From the NCBI RefSeq assembly GCF_000003815.2, contig NC_049983.1, positions 11,369,491-11,433,490 on the forward strand: 64,000 nucleotides of DNA. The letters run 5' to 3'. A program made the position numbers and the translations under genes. Below, one piece after another: positions 21,589 to 33,518 of the stretch. Position 1 is the stretch's first letter. Every line of letters starts with the position of its first letter. The stretch is from Branchiostoma floridae (lineage: Eukaryota > Chordata > Leptocardii > Amphioxiformes > Branchiostomatidae). The notes beneath the pieces are model-generated. The model saw nothing but the letters and a program-made list of their open reading frames with translations. It did no database searches and was not told the origin of the DNA.

Positions 21589-22400
21589 ATGGTCTGTGAC
21601 GCTATTTATCCTTCAACAATACCTTCATCAGATCATCAAAATGGGCATATCTTTGTTATAGATTGTTCACGATATAATGATAAGCGCACAAGGCTGTTCA
21701 CATTTCTTTCCGCTTGGTGTAGAGATATTGCTACTCTAGATAAATTCATTCTGGGAGGCGATAACCCTTACTGTGTACATATAGAATACAACACGGTGTA
21801 TTCCGTATCGCCCAAGGTATCAGCCCGACCGCGGGTCGGATCGCCGAAGGCCGGAGGCTGATCCGACCCGCGGGAGGGCTGAGACCGAGGGTGATGCGGA
21901 ATACACCTGTAGTATTTTATCTATGTCATACCCACCTGAGAAAACCCATGTTTTGATGCGAAATGCGCCAGAAGTTTAACAAATTTGGTGCCCTCGAACT
22001 AAAAGTGTTGCAACAGCAATGTTCCAACGTCCGAATCAGGTATTCGAATTGCCAATCGGCCCGCTCGAAATGGTTTGATTTATTCGAATGGAGCCTGTGT
22101 GATACGCCTTTCGAACCTGTGCGATACGGAAGAGTACGGCCCGGTCCGGAACACCCGTATCGAACGTTTTCGCGTCACAGGTATGACATAAAAGTAGGCA
22201 AATATATCCACGAATGCTTATACAGTAGAACCAATAGTGTAAATGACATGCTAAATGACCCAATATGTTGATTTATTCATACCTATAGATATCCATATAC
22301 ATGTATGTCTGTTTAGTTGTATTGACTATTGTAAGTAGTTGTTATACGTGTAGACCATACGAAAGTCGCTGTACTTTTGTCGTGTCAATGAATAAAGATT
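21589..22400 (+). pseudogene. LINE 3' end remnant (C-terminal tail of a reverse-transcriptase ORF)
   Basis: Encodes GHIFVIDCSRYNDKRTRLF and LDKFILGG, a pattern resembling the H-x-x-x-x-C-x-x-Y-x-x-x-R tail of non-LTR retrotransposon proteins. Further on comes VGKYIHECLYSR, a common end of such ORFs, followed by AATAAA at about 22391. The reading is split by a hairpin insertion at 21794-21908 and probably a second at about 22092-22180. Assignment is by motif resemblance only. Confidence 0.5.
21794..21908. mobile_element. 115-bp hairpin MITE inserted in the LINE remnant
   Basis: Arms GGTGTATTCCGTATCGCCC (left) and GGGTGATGCGGAATACACC (right) are near-perfect inverted repeats. The inner arms cgaccgcgggtcggatc and gatccgacccgcggg continue the palindrome, so the whole element can fold into one stem. 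Confidence 0.75.
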
Positions 22401-22670
22401 TCTATATAGTTCATGTATGGAGGAAATATAGGGAATATTACAAAAGTCTTCAGTAAATGACCTTTTTTCATTATCCATACATACTACATTTAGAGTAAAT
22501 AGAAATGACGGTGGAAATTGTCCACCTGCTATATTCTCATCCAGCTATTTGTGTAAAGCCTCGCCCGACAGGAAGCTGGTGCTGTATATATTCAAATACT
22601 TTCTCCGACTTCAGGACACTTGGGCATAGTCGCGAGGGTCTTGTACTAACGTGTAACCGTAATCGACAAG
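22401..22670 (+). promoter_or_regulatory. Upstream region and possible TATA box of copy B
   Basis: TATATA at 22585-22590 lies 80-86 bp upstream of the ATG at 22671. No other clear motif. The first exon may start within 22610-22640. Confidence 0.35.
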
Positions 22671-22748
22671 ATGACGGCCTTCGCTGCCTTTCTGCTAGTA
22701 TCTGCTAGTATCGGGTTCCTCTTTTCTAACGTGGGGGCCCAGGATCAG
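22671..22748 (+). CDS. MOXD1: Copy B exon 1: signal peptide
   Basis: Encodes [20 protein letters not shown] then VGAQDQ, with a hydrophobic core and an Ala-x-Ala-like cleavage region. Donor gtaagt, phase 0. This ATG was chosen because it alone gives a signal peptide in frame with exon 2. Confidence 0.88.
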
Positions 22749-25700
22749 GTAAGTTTTTTTCCTTTACATGTAAGTATAAACAATTGTCACAGTTGTAAAG
22801 TCAATGGCCATAGACTACGTAGAATGCATTTTGAAATGAAGCTTGGATAATGTTTTGTGCTTCAAAAGCAGTGCAGATAACGGGGACTCCATCATTGCTA
22901 AAGACTGCATGGCTGTATACCTCGACAAACTTGAAATAAACCTGCCCGTGATAATATTGCAGCCCAGTCCAAGACTTACAGAATATCAATACAGATAAAG
23001 ACTCTTCTAGTCTGTATTTTTTTTTTTGTTTCTCCTGTCGATTCGACAGATGAGCAGGCAGACAGGCATTTTACCTGTAGCCTGACCTGCACATGACTTT
23101 TTATGGTGAAGGAGGTGTGTGCAATTCTTGCTCCACCCTCTCGTCTACTGGAGCACTAAGTCTCACAGGGACAGAACTGTATGACACGTGTGAGGCAGCT
23201 GTATAACACAGTTTTAACACGAACTCTGATGTCTAGGGCTGTAACTGGCCCCTCCCGGCCGGATGTTGGACGGGCTGCTATAAGCGAGATTTGATCAGGC
23301 TGAGACTCTTCGAGAAGTAGAGTAACGTTAGCCAAGTAACTGGATATGATTTTGGAAACGGTCAGACGTTTCAACTAGCTAGCATCCACTAGTTTTTGTC
23401 AGTGACACTGATGTTACAAAATCATATCGAGTTGCTTGAGTAACTGCGTGTTGGCGTATCTTATTAAGTCTGATATGCATCGATGATGAGATAGTGAGTG
23501 AGATTACCTGGATGTCCAGCCTTCGTCGATGTAGAGTAACGTTAGATTATTGGAGTGAACAGCCCGACATGTTGATGATGATGATGATGTGCGTTCTGTT
23601 GCAGTACCTGGATGCCTTGAGCAGCCTTCAGCAGCTGGTGACGTCCATGGACGTTACTTTGCAGGACCTGAAGTCTGACGTACAGGACATCAAGGCCATG
23701 TTACAACAGGGCGGCTGTACAGCGGGTGAGCAGGAAACATTCGGAAACATTTCATTACTCAACATGAAGGAGCAACACGGATGGTTGGATAAAAATAGGG
23801 TTGAGGCCAATGTCTTTTTACCAACAATTTGTTTTTGCCAAAAATGTTTTAATGTATTTCTTGCCTTGATTACAGTGGCAGGTATTGCGTGTGCGATATT
23901 TTGTAAACCATCTCAAAGCAGGGCTTCCAATCGTAATGTCTCTGTTTGTTTAATTTTGTGTACCATAGGCAATGATGTCACCACTTCCGGGGGTGACACC
24001 GGTACAACGTCAGGCGGTGGGGACGTCCCGCCATCAGGAGGGCTCGCGTCACCTGGTAAGAGCAAGGAAGATATCTGAGTCAAAATGACAAGAAGAGGGG
24101 TGAACAGTATAAGTCTTACATTTTTGTTTGTGTGTTTCAAACCTTTATTTTTTTCTATTTGCTTTTGGACAGACGGGGACAATGTGGCACTGTACTCAAG
24201 TTTTTGTAACTTATATTAACAGTGCCACATACACGGTACAGACAGAAGGTAAAGGTAGTCCTTTTACCTCCCCGACCGAAGTCAGGTACCCATTTTTACA
24301 CCTTGGTGAAGTGAGGAAGGTCGTGTAAAGTGCCTTTCCTAAACACCGGAGCGCGGCACAGTTGGGATCAAACTCAGAACCTCTAGGTTCCGAGCCGAAC
24401 GCTCTACCAGTTACGCCACGCCCGACGCCACAAAAGACCTTTATGTGTGTAAACTGTGAAATGTACATGTACTATCGGACTTATTTCACTATTGTCTCAT
24501 TTTGTACAGACAATTATGGGAGATACTAATAAAAGATATTGGCTTGTTACTTATTCAAATCATCTAGGGTGTAATATAACGCCAAGTCACTCGTTCTTTT
24601 CAAGTGTGACAGAAGAAAACTTCATTCCAATTCTTAAACACAGACAGCGGAGATTTCACCCACCAGGCCGCTCTAGACGAGTACGACCGCTACACCCTGC
24701 TGTGGAAGTTTGACAGTGAGACCATCACGTTCGAGGCGCAGGTGCAGACCACGGGGTACATCGGACTCGGCTTCTCACCCAATGGGGGCATGACCGGATC
24801 TGACGTCATCATCGGATGGGTCAAGGACGGCCAGGCATACCTGACGGTAAACTGACGTTTTTTTCTCAAAATCATTCACATTTTCCTTTTGTAGATTAGA
24901 TCTATGTCTTACTTTACACTTAGTAAGCCAGTGAGCCTTTATTCAAACATTTCGAAGGCTCAGTATTTTTCTACCGGTACAAAGACAATCTATCGGTGAT
25001 GTTTGTCGTGTGAATTTTATCCTTTAGTAATTAGTCAGGCATATGGACAGTCTTTTCAGCACTAAGGCTAGGAAGGTGCTCCTTCTCAACACACAAGGAA
25101 AATGCTATGATACTGTCGAACAATGGTTCGTATTTCCAAAGCATGTTGTATACAGAAGAACATTGATAGCGCCCTTTTCAGCACAATGACTAAGGTGTTA
25201 TAGGACATGTTCGCGGAGAGGTGCTGAATTACTTTCATGTCAATAAGAAATAAAAAATATCAGGTTTTCTGAAATCCGGCATTTATCTACAAAAACTTAA
25301 TATTGATTGGTGACGCTTATCCATGGTACAGCAACTTGGATAAGACGTAACTTGCAATTGGTGTAAAGACGACAGCAACCATGTGACCGTGTTTCCCGCA
25401 GGACCGTTACGCGGAGGGATATTTCCAGCCGCGGCTGGACGCCAGCCAGGACGTGGAGCTGCTGTCTGGGTACGAGAACGGCACGCACACCGTCCTCAGG
25501 TTCCGCAGGAGGCTCCGGCCGTGCGATACCACAGACGACAGGGAGATCACGGTAAAGTTACCTTTTTTATTATTATATACTATTTCTAATTTCTAAAAAT
25601 CTTTTTAGTCTTTCTCCTCTGTCTCTATAAACACTTTCTGCTTCATCTGCGTCGTCCATCGTGCACGAGACTGAGAAGTAACTGAGATTATAAGTGAGTA

Positions 25701-28700
25701 GTAAGATATGACTCTTTCCTTTATTTCAAATAATAGTTCTTTCCTTTATTTCAAATTTGTAAGTAATGTAATGTTACAAACGTTTGGGCGTTTGGTGAAT
25801 TTGCACTCATGAAATGTAACTTTTTTTCTTTAAATCGTCATGGTTCACATCTATTCTTTCTTGTATGCAGAAACCCCTTAGCCCACAAGGCGTTACGCAC
25901 ATGTACACATTCTTGAGTAAAGCTTAGTTCACTCAAAAGATACAAGTATTTACATGGATCAAACATGTCTTTCCGAGCAAACTCTTGCTTCTGTTGACTT
26001 AGCAGAATATGACTTTCCTTTCTTCCGTTGCTCTCACGTGCTTTGCTATTGAAACAACAGTCTGCTTTAACTAGGTTAGAGGTTAGAGCGGTAAATTGTA
26101 TCGCTGTTCCGTGGATATTTACTGTCAAAACAAGTATTTGCGCAAAAGCCTCTGTCGTATTGCATAATTATACATGGAATTCCCTCCTTCCTTCCTTCCT
26201 TCCTTCCTTCCGATGTTCTTCCGATGTTCCGATGTACATTGAAACACCGACTTTCCGGCAGTTAAACTCACCAGCTTGTTCGTCGAATATTGACTGCATT
26301 TAGAAACTAGAGTTCCACGAACACATACCTTTGCCAAATAAACCAGGTTTGTAATGTAGAATGATGTCTGTAGACAAATGCGTTACTCATTTCATTTTCT
26401 TCATAATTATATGCTTGGAGTTGGTTCATAAAATTTCGGCATTGATTATGCAAATTAGATCCCAAGTTACAAGTAATTGATATCAAATTGTGTCAAGCAT
26501 AACTTAAGCTATCAGCATACCAAAAATCATGATGATCCTTTGATCCATTCTTGACTTATTCTCTTTCAAAGTCTTTAGATACACCTCTTACTCTCTTCCC
26601 TCTTTCTCAGTTACATATGTGACAACTTTCATGAAAGTACTATAATGGAATGCAGTGGATTTATAAACTTTTCCTCATCAATTATGCAAATTAGCTGTTA
26701 ATTTGCATAATAAGTAAATTAACAGCTAATTCGCATAATAAGTATCACATTATATAAGTCTTCACTTAGGCTATCTACATGCCAAAAATCATGACGATCC
26801 GTCAACACGTTCATATTTTCTCATTAATTATGCAAATGAGATCATCATTTGCATGATAAATATGTATTGACATTTCTCTCTTTCTCAGCTACATATGTGA
26901 CAAGTTTTAAAGTCCTATCATGGAACGTAGTGAATTTATAAAATATCCTCATTAATTATGCAAATTAGTTGTTGATTTGTATAATTGGTATCTCATTATG
27001 TTTGTCTTCACTAACGCTACCTGCATACCAAAAAACATGATGATCCGTCAACATCTTCATATTTTCTCATTAATTATGCAAATGAGATCATCATTTGCAT
27101 GATAAATATGTATTGACATACTTTCTTTCTCAGCTACATATGTGACAAGTTTGAAAGTCCTATCATGGAATGCAGTGGATTTATAAATTTTCCTCATTAA
27201 TTATGCAAATTAGCTGTTGATTTGCATAATTAGTATACCATTATGTAAGTCATCACTCATTCTATCTACATACCAAAAATAATGACGATCTGTCAACACG
27301 TTGTAGAGTTATTCTCGTCCAAAGTTTGAAAGGAAACCGGCGCCTGCAGTTCCAAAAAAGCCGCTAGGGGGCTCAAACTCACAGCACTTACTCTCTGCCT
27401 TGAGGGCTATCTACCACTCAAAAATCATGATCACAGCATGTCCAGAACAGGAGATATCAAAAATTGAGGTTCTGCTGCAGTACCTTAGCAAGCCGCTAGG
27501 GGGCCCATTATCGAACTTGACCTTCGTTTTCCCGACCCCTACCCACCTACCAAATATCATCGGGATCCATCCAAGGCTTCTCGAGTTATGCTGTTAACAG
27601 ACAGACACACAGACACACAGACTCACAAGCCCAAAACATAACCTTAGCCATTCTGGCAAAGGTAATCATAACATTCAGACATGATGTGAACCATAGGAAA
27701 CTCATTAGGATCAATATTCGATAGTTGTTAAGGACCTGGCCAACAAACCACGTGGCACAGGCAACCACATCCAGCCACAAGCCACGTTAAAACAGTCCCG
27801 TACAAGTGAACATAGCAAAGACCCTCTTGTTTGCAGAAACCACCACCAGTCACCAACCAATTTTTCCTCAGTCCATTGAGCGGTTGTTGAGACCAGATAA
27901 GTGCAGTCTGTGCTTGTACAAAACGTGCTCATAACATTAATAACCACATTTTAATAACTTTTTAGTCTGTGACCAGAACCTCTTTACGCGTTCGCAGCTG
28001 TATCTATATGTTCCCATTGTCTGAATTCTATGTCGTTTGGCAGGTCCTCTGTACTGAGGTTGACGATGATGCACGTGATTTTTTTTGCGGCAGGTGGTTT
28101 TATTATGGATGTTATAAAAATAGCACCCCTACAATTTGTTCGTCTTGCGGTGTTTTGGTCCAGATCCTCTGCATGTGGGTCATGATGTAATCGGATATTG
28201 TCAAGCAGATGCGTGGTTTTATCTGATCGTCAAAGTTATTCGCGTTCGCACCTGTAACTGCATGTTCCCGTTGTCGCATACGTACGTTAATTGGCAGGTC
28301 TTCTGCACTGAGGTTTACGATGATGTACGTTGTTTTTTTTCCGTCGCTGCTGGTTTTATTATGGATGTATAAAAATATCACCCCTACAATTTCTTCGTCT
28401 TGTGGTGTTTTGGTCCAGGGCCGCTTTGTTTGAGCCTTGCCATAATAAAATATAGCAAGCAGATGCGTGGTTTTATCTGATCGTCAAAGTTATTCGCGTT
28501 CGCATCTGTATTTGCATGTTCCCGTTGTCGCATACGCAGGGGTGCCTAAGCATTTGCACGAACCCTATGAAATTCGTACGAATATTATGTGATACACACG
28601 AATCACTATGCGAAAACGCACGAATATTATGAAATTCGCACGAATCACTATGCGAAATCGTACGAATTTTATGAAATTCGCACGAATCACTATGTGACAC

Positions 28701-31700
28701 ACACGAGCCTTATGTGATTTGCACGATCCTTATGCAAAAACGGCGGCCGTGTTGGAGGCATGATTTTGTGCGTGGAGACCCGAGATATAGATATTGCAAG
28801 GCATGGAATGGACATTGACCGTCGCAAAGATGTATCTGATAGCCTGTGAGCTACTGTTTAGCTTCAATTCGGCGTGTTACATCGTATTTTCAGTCACCGA
28901 AGCGGCGAAGCCGCCATCTTGAAAATCCCGCTCCGTTTGTCACGTGACCCCGCCAGTGGTTGCGCAATTTCGCATAAGGATCGTGCAAATCACATAAGGC
29001 TCGTGTGTGTCACATAGTGATTCGTGCGAATTTCATAATATTCGTACGATTTCGCATAGTGATTCGTGCGAATTTCATAATATTCGTGCGTTTTCGCATA
29101 GTGATTCGTGTGTATCACATAATATTCGTACGAATTTCATAGGGTTCGTGCAAATGCTTAGGCACCCCTGATACGTACGTTGTTTGGCAGGTCCTCTGCA
29201 CTGAGGTTGACGATGATGCACGTTTTTTTTCTTTTTCGCGGCAGCTGGTTTTACTATGGATGTATAAAAATATCGCCCCTACAATTTGTTCGTCTTACGG
29301 TGTTTTGGTCCAGGGCCGCTTTGACAGTTGTTCACCTTTCTCGAAATATGTTGGATTATGATTTTATGATTTATCTCATCTGAGCTGGTAAAATACTGGT
29401 TAACTTTGTCCAATCACATGAACGATAGACTCCGCTAAAGCCAATCAAATCCAAGTTCTCCCCAATGTCAGCGAAACAGCTGCATTTTCCTTTTTGGTCA
29501 CTAGGGGTCGCTGTGACACCGTGAGCAATTCGAATGAGACCTTGATGGGGAAACGGCTTCTATGAGTCATTTTATGGTTTTAGACCCCCGGAACTCTGTT
29601 GGCAAAGTTGGTGACTAGCGAGGTATCTACTCTATGCTAGCCCTGATTTGCTCCTCTGCCGAATTCGTAGCTGGATTTGGGTCAATATTGTCATGGGTAT
29701 GGCAGTGGCGGAGGGGGAACCATGTTAGATAACCGTGTTGACTGTTGCAAGGTTTTCTTACTTACTTCTATGGTCGCCATGGCTACATGTATAAAGTGTT
29801 TCCTGCATTCATTCATTGTCCACATATAGCAAATATACCTGTCCTTGGTGCTGAACACCATCCACATCATTCAGTGTGCGCTTATAATTTCAGTTTTGAT
29901 GGGTTATTTTCCCTGGTTTCAGCTTGAGTATGGGTGTAACAAGTTTGTGACATTTTCCCCATTATCAGCTGGAGGGTACAAAAATGTCTAATTTTGTATA
30001 GCTACTCACATAATGTACCTAAGTCACCCAGTCCTAATGCATATCTCCGGCCCCACTCCAGTCCAGCAGATAGAACCAGTAGGCAGTCATGTGATAGCCT
30101 TCCCGTGAGTCCATGGTGAAGCAGCCCGGGAGGGGAGAGTCCATCATGGGGTCGGTGTTGGGGCGTGGGGACACGTACGTCCCGTTCCACGGGATCTGAC
30201 AGGTCGGCGGGGAGGCGTCCAGGACCACGGAGGAATGGAACGTCAAATCCACGGACTATGAAAAAAATGCATCCATGATTATCATGTGAATGTTCATCTG
30301 AGTTGGGAAAATACATATAGAAGTGATGAACTATTCTCCAACTAAAAATAACTGCACCCAAAGGAATTTTCGAGTGACTCCCTCAGTCTTCTCTGGGACA
30401 GGTGGCGATATCGACTTCCGACATTTGACCCATTGCTGACGTCACATGTACAGAAAGTCATGTGTCCACAACGATTGGGTCAGACAACTGAGGATGACCG
30501 TGCGAAAAGTCCGATTTTTTTCTTTGCTGGAGAGCAGTTTATCTCTATATAATGTAACCATAATACGTATCAATTCAGAAACCTTAAAGCCAGGGCATTT
30601 AACATTTTCTGTACCTGATTTTTCGTTATTTTCTCAACATTTAAGGTTTACGCGCGGTTCCTAGCTGAATACCATATCCTTTTTTAATTCTATATAATAT
30701 TATGCCTTACTCTCACACTCCTTTCACTCAATAAGTTACTCCCTCACCATCTTATTTGGCCCCTGGCCGGGAGCGACAGTGAAGACCAGCGGCCCGTGGT
30801 CACATGACCCAACCATTATCTGCTCCGTTTCGTTGTACTTCTTGTCAGGGATCAACCTGCTTGTAGCTATGGTAGCAATGCACCTGGCAGCGAGTAGAAG
30901 ACATTGATAGATAATCGTAACATACAGCTGATACAGGGAGTAACTGTCGTGTATCTTTGTATGTGATTGAAAATGTAATGCGTTTTGTCACAATTATTAA
31001 ATGGCCTTGCTAAGTAAAGGTAGACTTACAATGTTCAATAACCTAAAGTCGTGGATTATTTGCCTACAAGGTCAAAAATACTTTGGTCAAACTTTAGTAC
31101 AATCTGTGACGGCGAAGGGCAAGGCAAGGGTAATGGCGATAAACTTCAGCTGCAGTTCTCTTAGTATGCAAGTATAGGCGACATTACATGCATTTTAGTG
31201 CTGAGAAATTACAATCGCAATGTTGAATCATAGGAGACATCTACTGTCGGGAATCGTGGGTGTTTCTCTTAACCCCAATGCTCAGGGCCACCTGCACCTA
31301 CTCTTTTATAAACCTTATGCTAAGCTCCTTACCCATCTGTGTCCCACGTGTCATTCACTGTGACAATGAACCTGACCCAACTGACTTTCTCTGGCGAAAA
31401 TTCGGTGTCGTCACCGAACACCAACAGGTGTGAAGCCGTCAGAAACAGCAACACCGGCACAAGGCCCGACAACCACGCCATCTTGTTTTCTTGCACTTTG
31501 ACGGAAAACACAGACAGACGCACTTTGTACAGTGTGTAATCAATATATCAAACTTTATAATTCATATGTTAAATGTATTGCCGAGAAGCTCAATGTTGAA
31601 ATTACGTGATGTGTAGTATACCAAAAAGATGTATCATTGTATAATTATGCTTCCAAATTAGCTATCACACTAGGGATCTTTCATCATCTAGGGATCTTTG

Positions 31701-33469
31701 TCAGCCCCATCAGCTTGACTACCTAGCTTGGGATGTTTTGGTCCAATCCAGCAACCCGGCATTACAAACGATAATAGAAGTGGACTTTGGTATCAAACAT
31801 TAAGAGCACGTGATCCGATTTTGATTTCAGTTTACCAACGAATCACTAGGGGTCGCCTTACTTCGGGTGACAAAGCACGGGATGTCTTGTATATGATCGT
31901 ACAAAAAAAAAACGTTTGCGTTTAGATACCACTTTATTATTTCTTTAGAAGCATAAGCCGAGAACTAATCTGATGTTGACGTTTTTCTGTGACGGCAGAT
32001 CGGTTTAGAACAATGCATACACCAATGCATCAATGCTTTCCTACTTTGTCCCGACAGGAGGACACCTTGCGGATCATCTGGTCATTCAACGATGTTGACC
32101 CCGTGGCTCTGGACGGGCCTGACGGACCGCAGTACCACAGCAGTAACCGCGGGAGTAAGAGCGTCATCCTGCTGCAGAAATCCCCGCCAAACCTCGATCT
32201 ACAGGACGGAAATGTCATCACCTTTGACATGACGAACCCAAACGTTAGTCCTTGTCCCACTATATCAAATACTGTCGTTAGCGTATGGTCGCAATTGAAT
32301 GAAATCAGACGAAGGGAAACAATGACACCATGAAAATGAAAATATTTTGTGGCAGTTATCACTAGCTTATCGAACGACAGAATGAAAGACATTAACTTTA
32401 TTTTATGTCCATTACCATTTCCACATAGCAATTGCTGCAAGTGACGTTTGCTCATGCTGTTGTTGTTACTCCTACAGATGTACAAAATGTATTTCAATAT
32501 AACTGTTTCCTCTTCAGGTGAAAGTTCCATCCAGGGACACAACTTACTGGTGTACATCCTTCCAGCTGCCGGTACTGGACAAAAAACACCATCTAGTCAA
32601 GGTAAGACTTGTAACGACAGTCTGCTTAAAACAATTCTTACTGCTTCTACATCACCTTTAGGGTCACTCTGCAGACGAGTGGAACATCATTAGTGTAGGG
32701 GTTACCAGATGGCAGTCACTTGCATTTTATACTATGCGCCAGTGTGCAGTGCAGTGTCATCATAGATCTTAGCCATCATTACGATGGAGTGGCATAACTG
32801 ACTGCCCCTTCTAATTGCATTGCACCAGAATAGCTATCACTTAGGCCCGCTTTACATGCATTTTTAAAAGCACCCGAAAAAACACTTTCAAAAACACCCC
32901 CAGAAAGAGAAGATTCGAACTCTAGTCGGAAACGCGTCTCTGGAAGTGCTTTAGAAAACCCATTGGGAGTGTTTTTCAATCGCACGTAAATTGGTATTCA
33001 CTTCATGAAGACTGGTAACGTTGCGGCGCTACTTGTTCCTCGCTCAACATGTCATGTTCTTTAATTTTGCCCATCCTTTTGAAATCTTAAACTAAACTCT
33101 GTATTTTGTTGGGTACGTGATCAGGTTGAACCACTGGTCCAGCCCGGTAACGAGGGCGTGGTGCACCACATCTTGATCTACCAGTGCTCCCCGGGGTCCA
33201 ACCCTCCCAGCGGCAACCAGGAGTGTTCCAACATGCCGTGGGGGAACTGCAGGGCCATCATGGCGGCCTGGGCTGTTGGAGGAACGGTAAGAGTAACCAG
33301 GGCATTCCTCGCGCTTTCCATACTGTCCTTAGGCCATGTTGACTTCACTATATGGATGACGTCCGCGCATGCATCAATTTTCAGCCGTTTGAAAGAACGT
33401 AAGATTTAAAAACATACTGTAAGTCCTACAAAGCAGCTGTAAAATGTGCGAATATATATTCTGCATGTG

Positions 33470-33518
<49 letters not shown>

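Noticed and set aside
32030-32557. 175-codon minus-strand ORF
   Set aside because: It is the antisense shadow of copy B exon 6 running into intron sequence; no signal or homology of its own.
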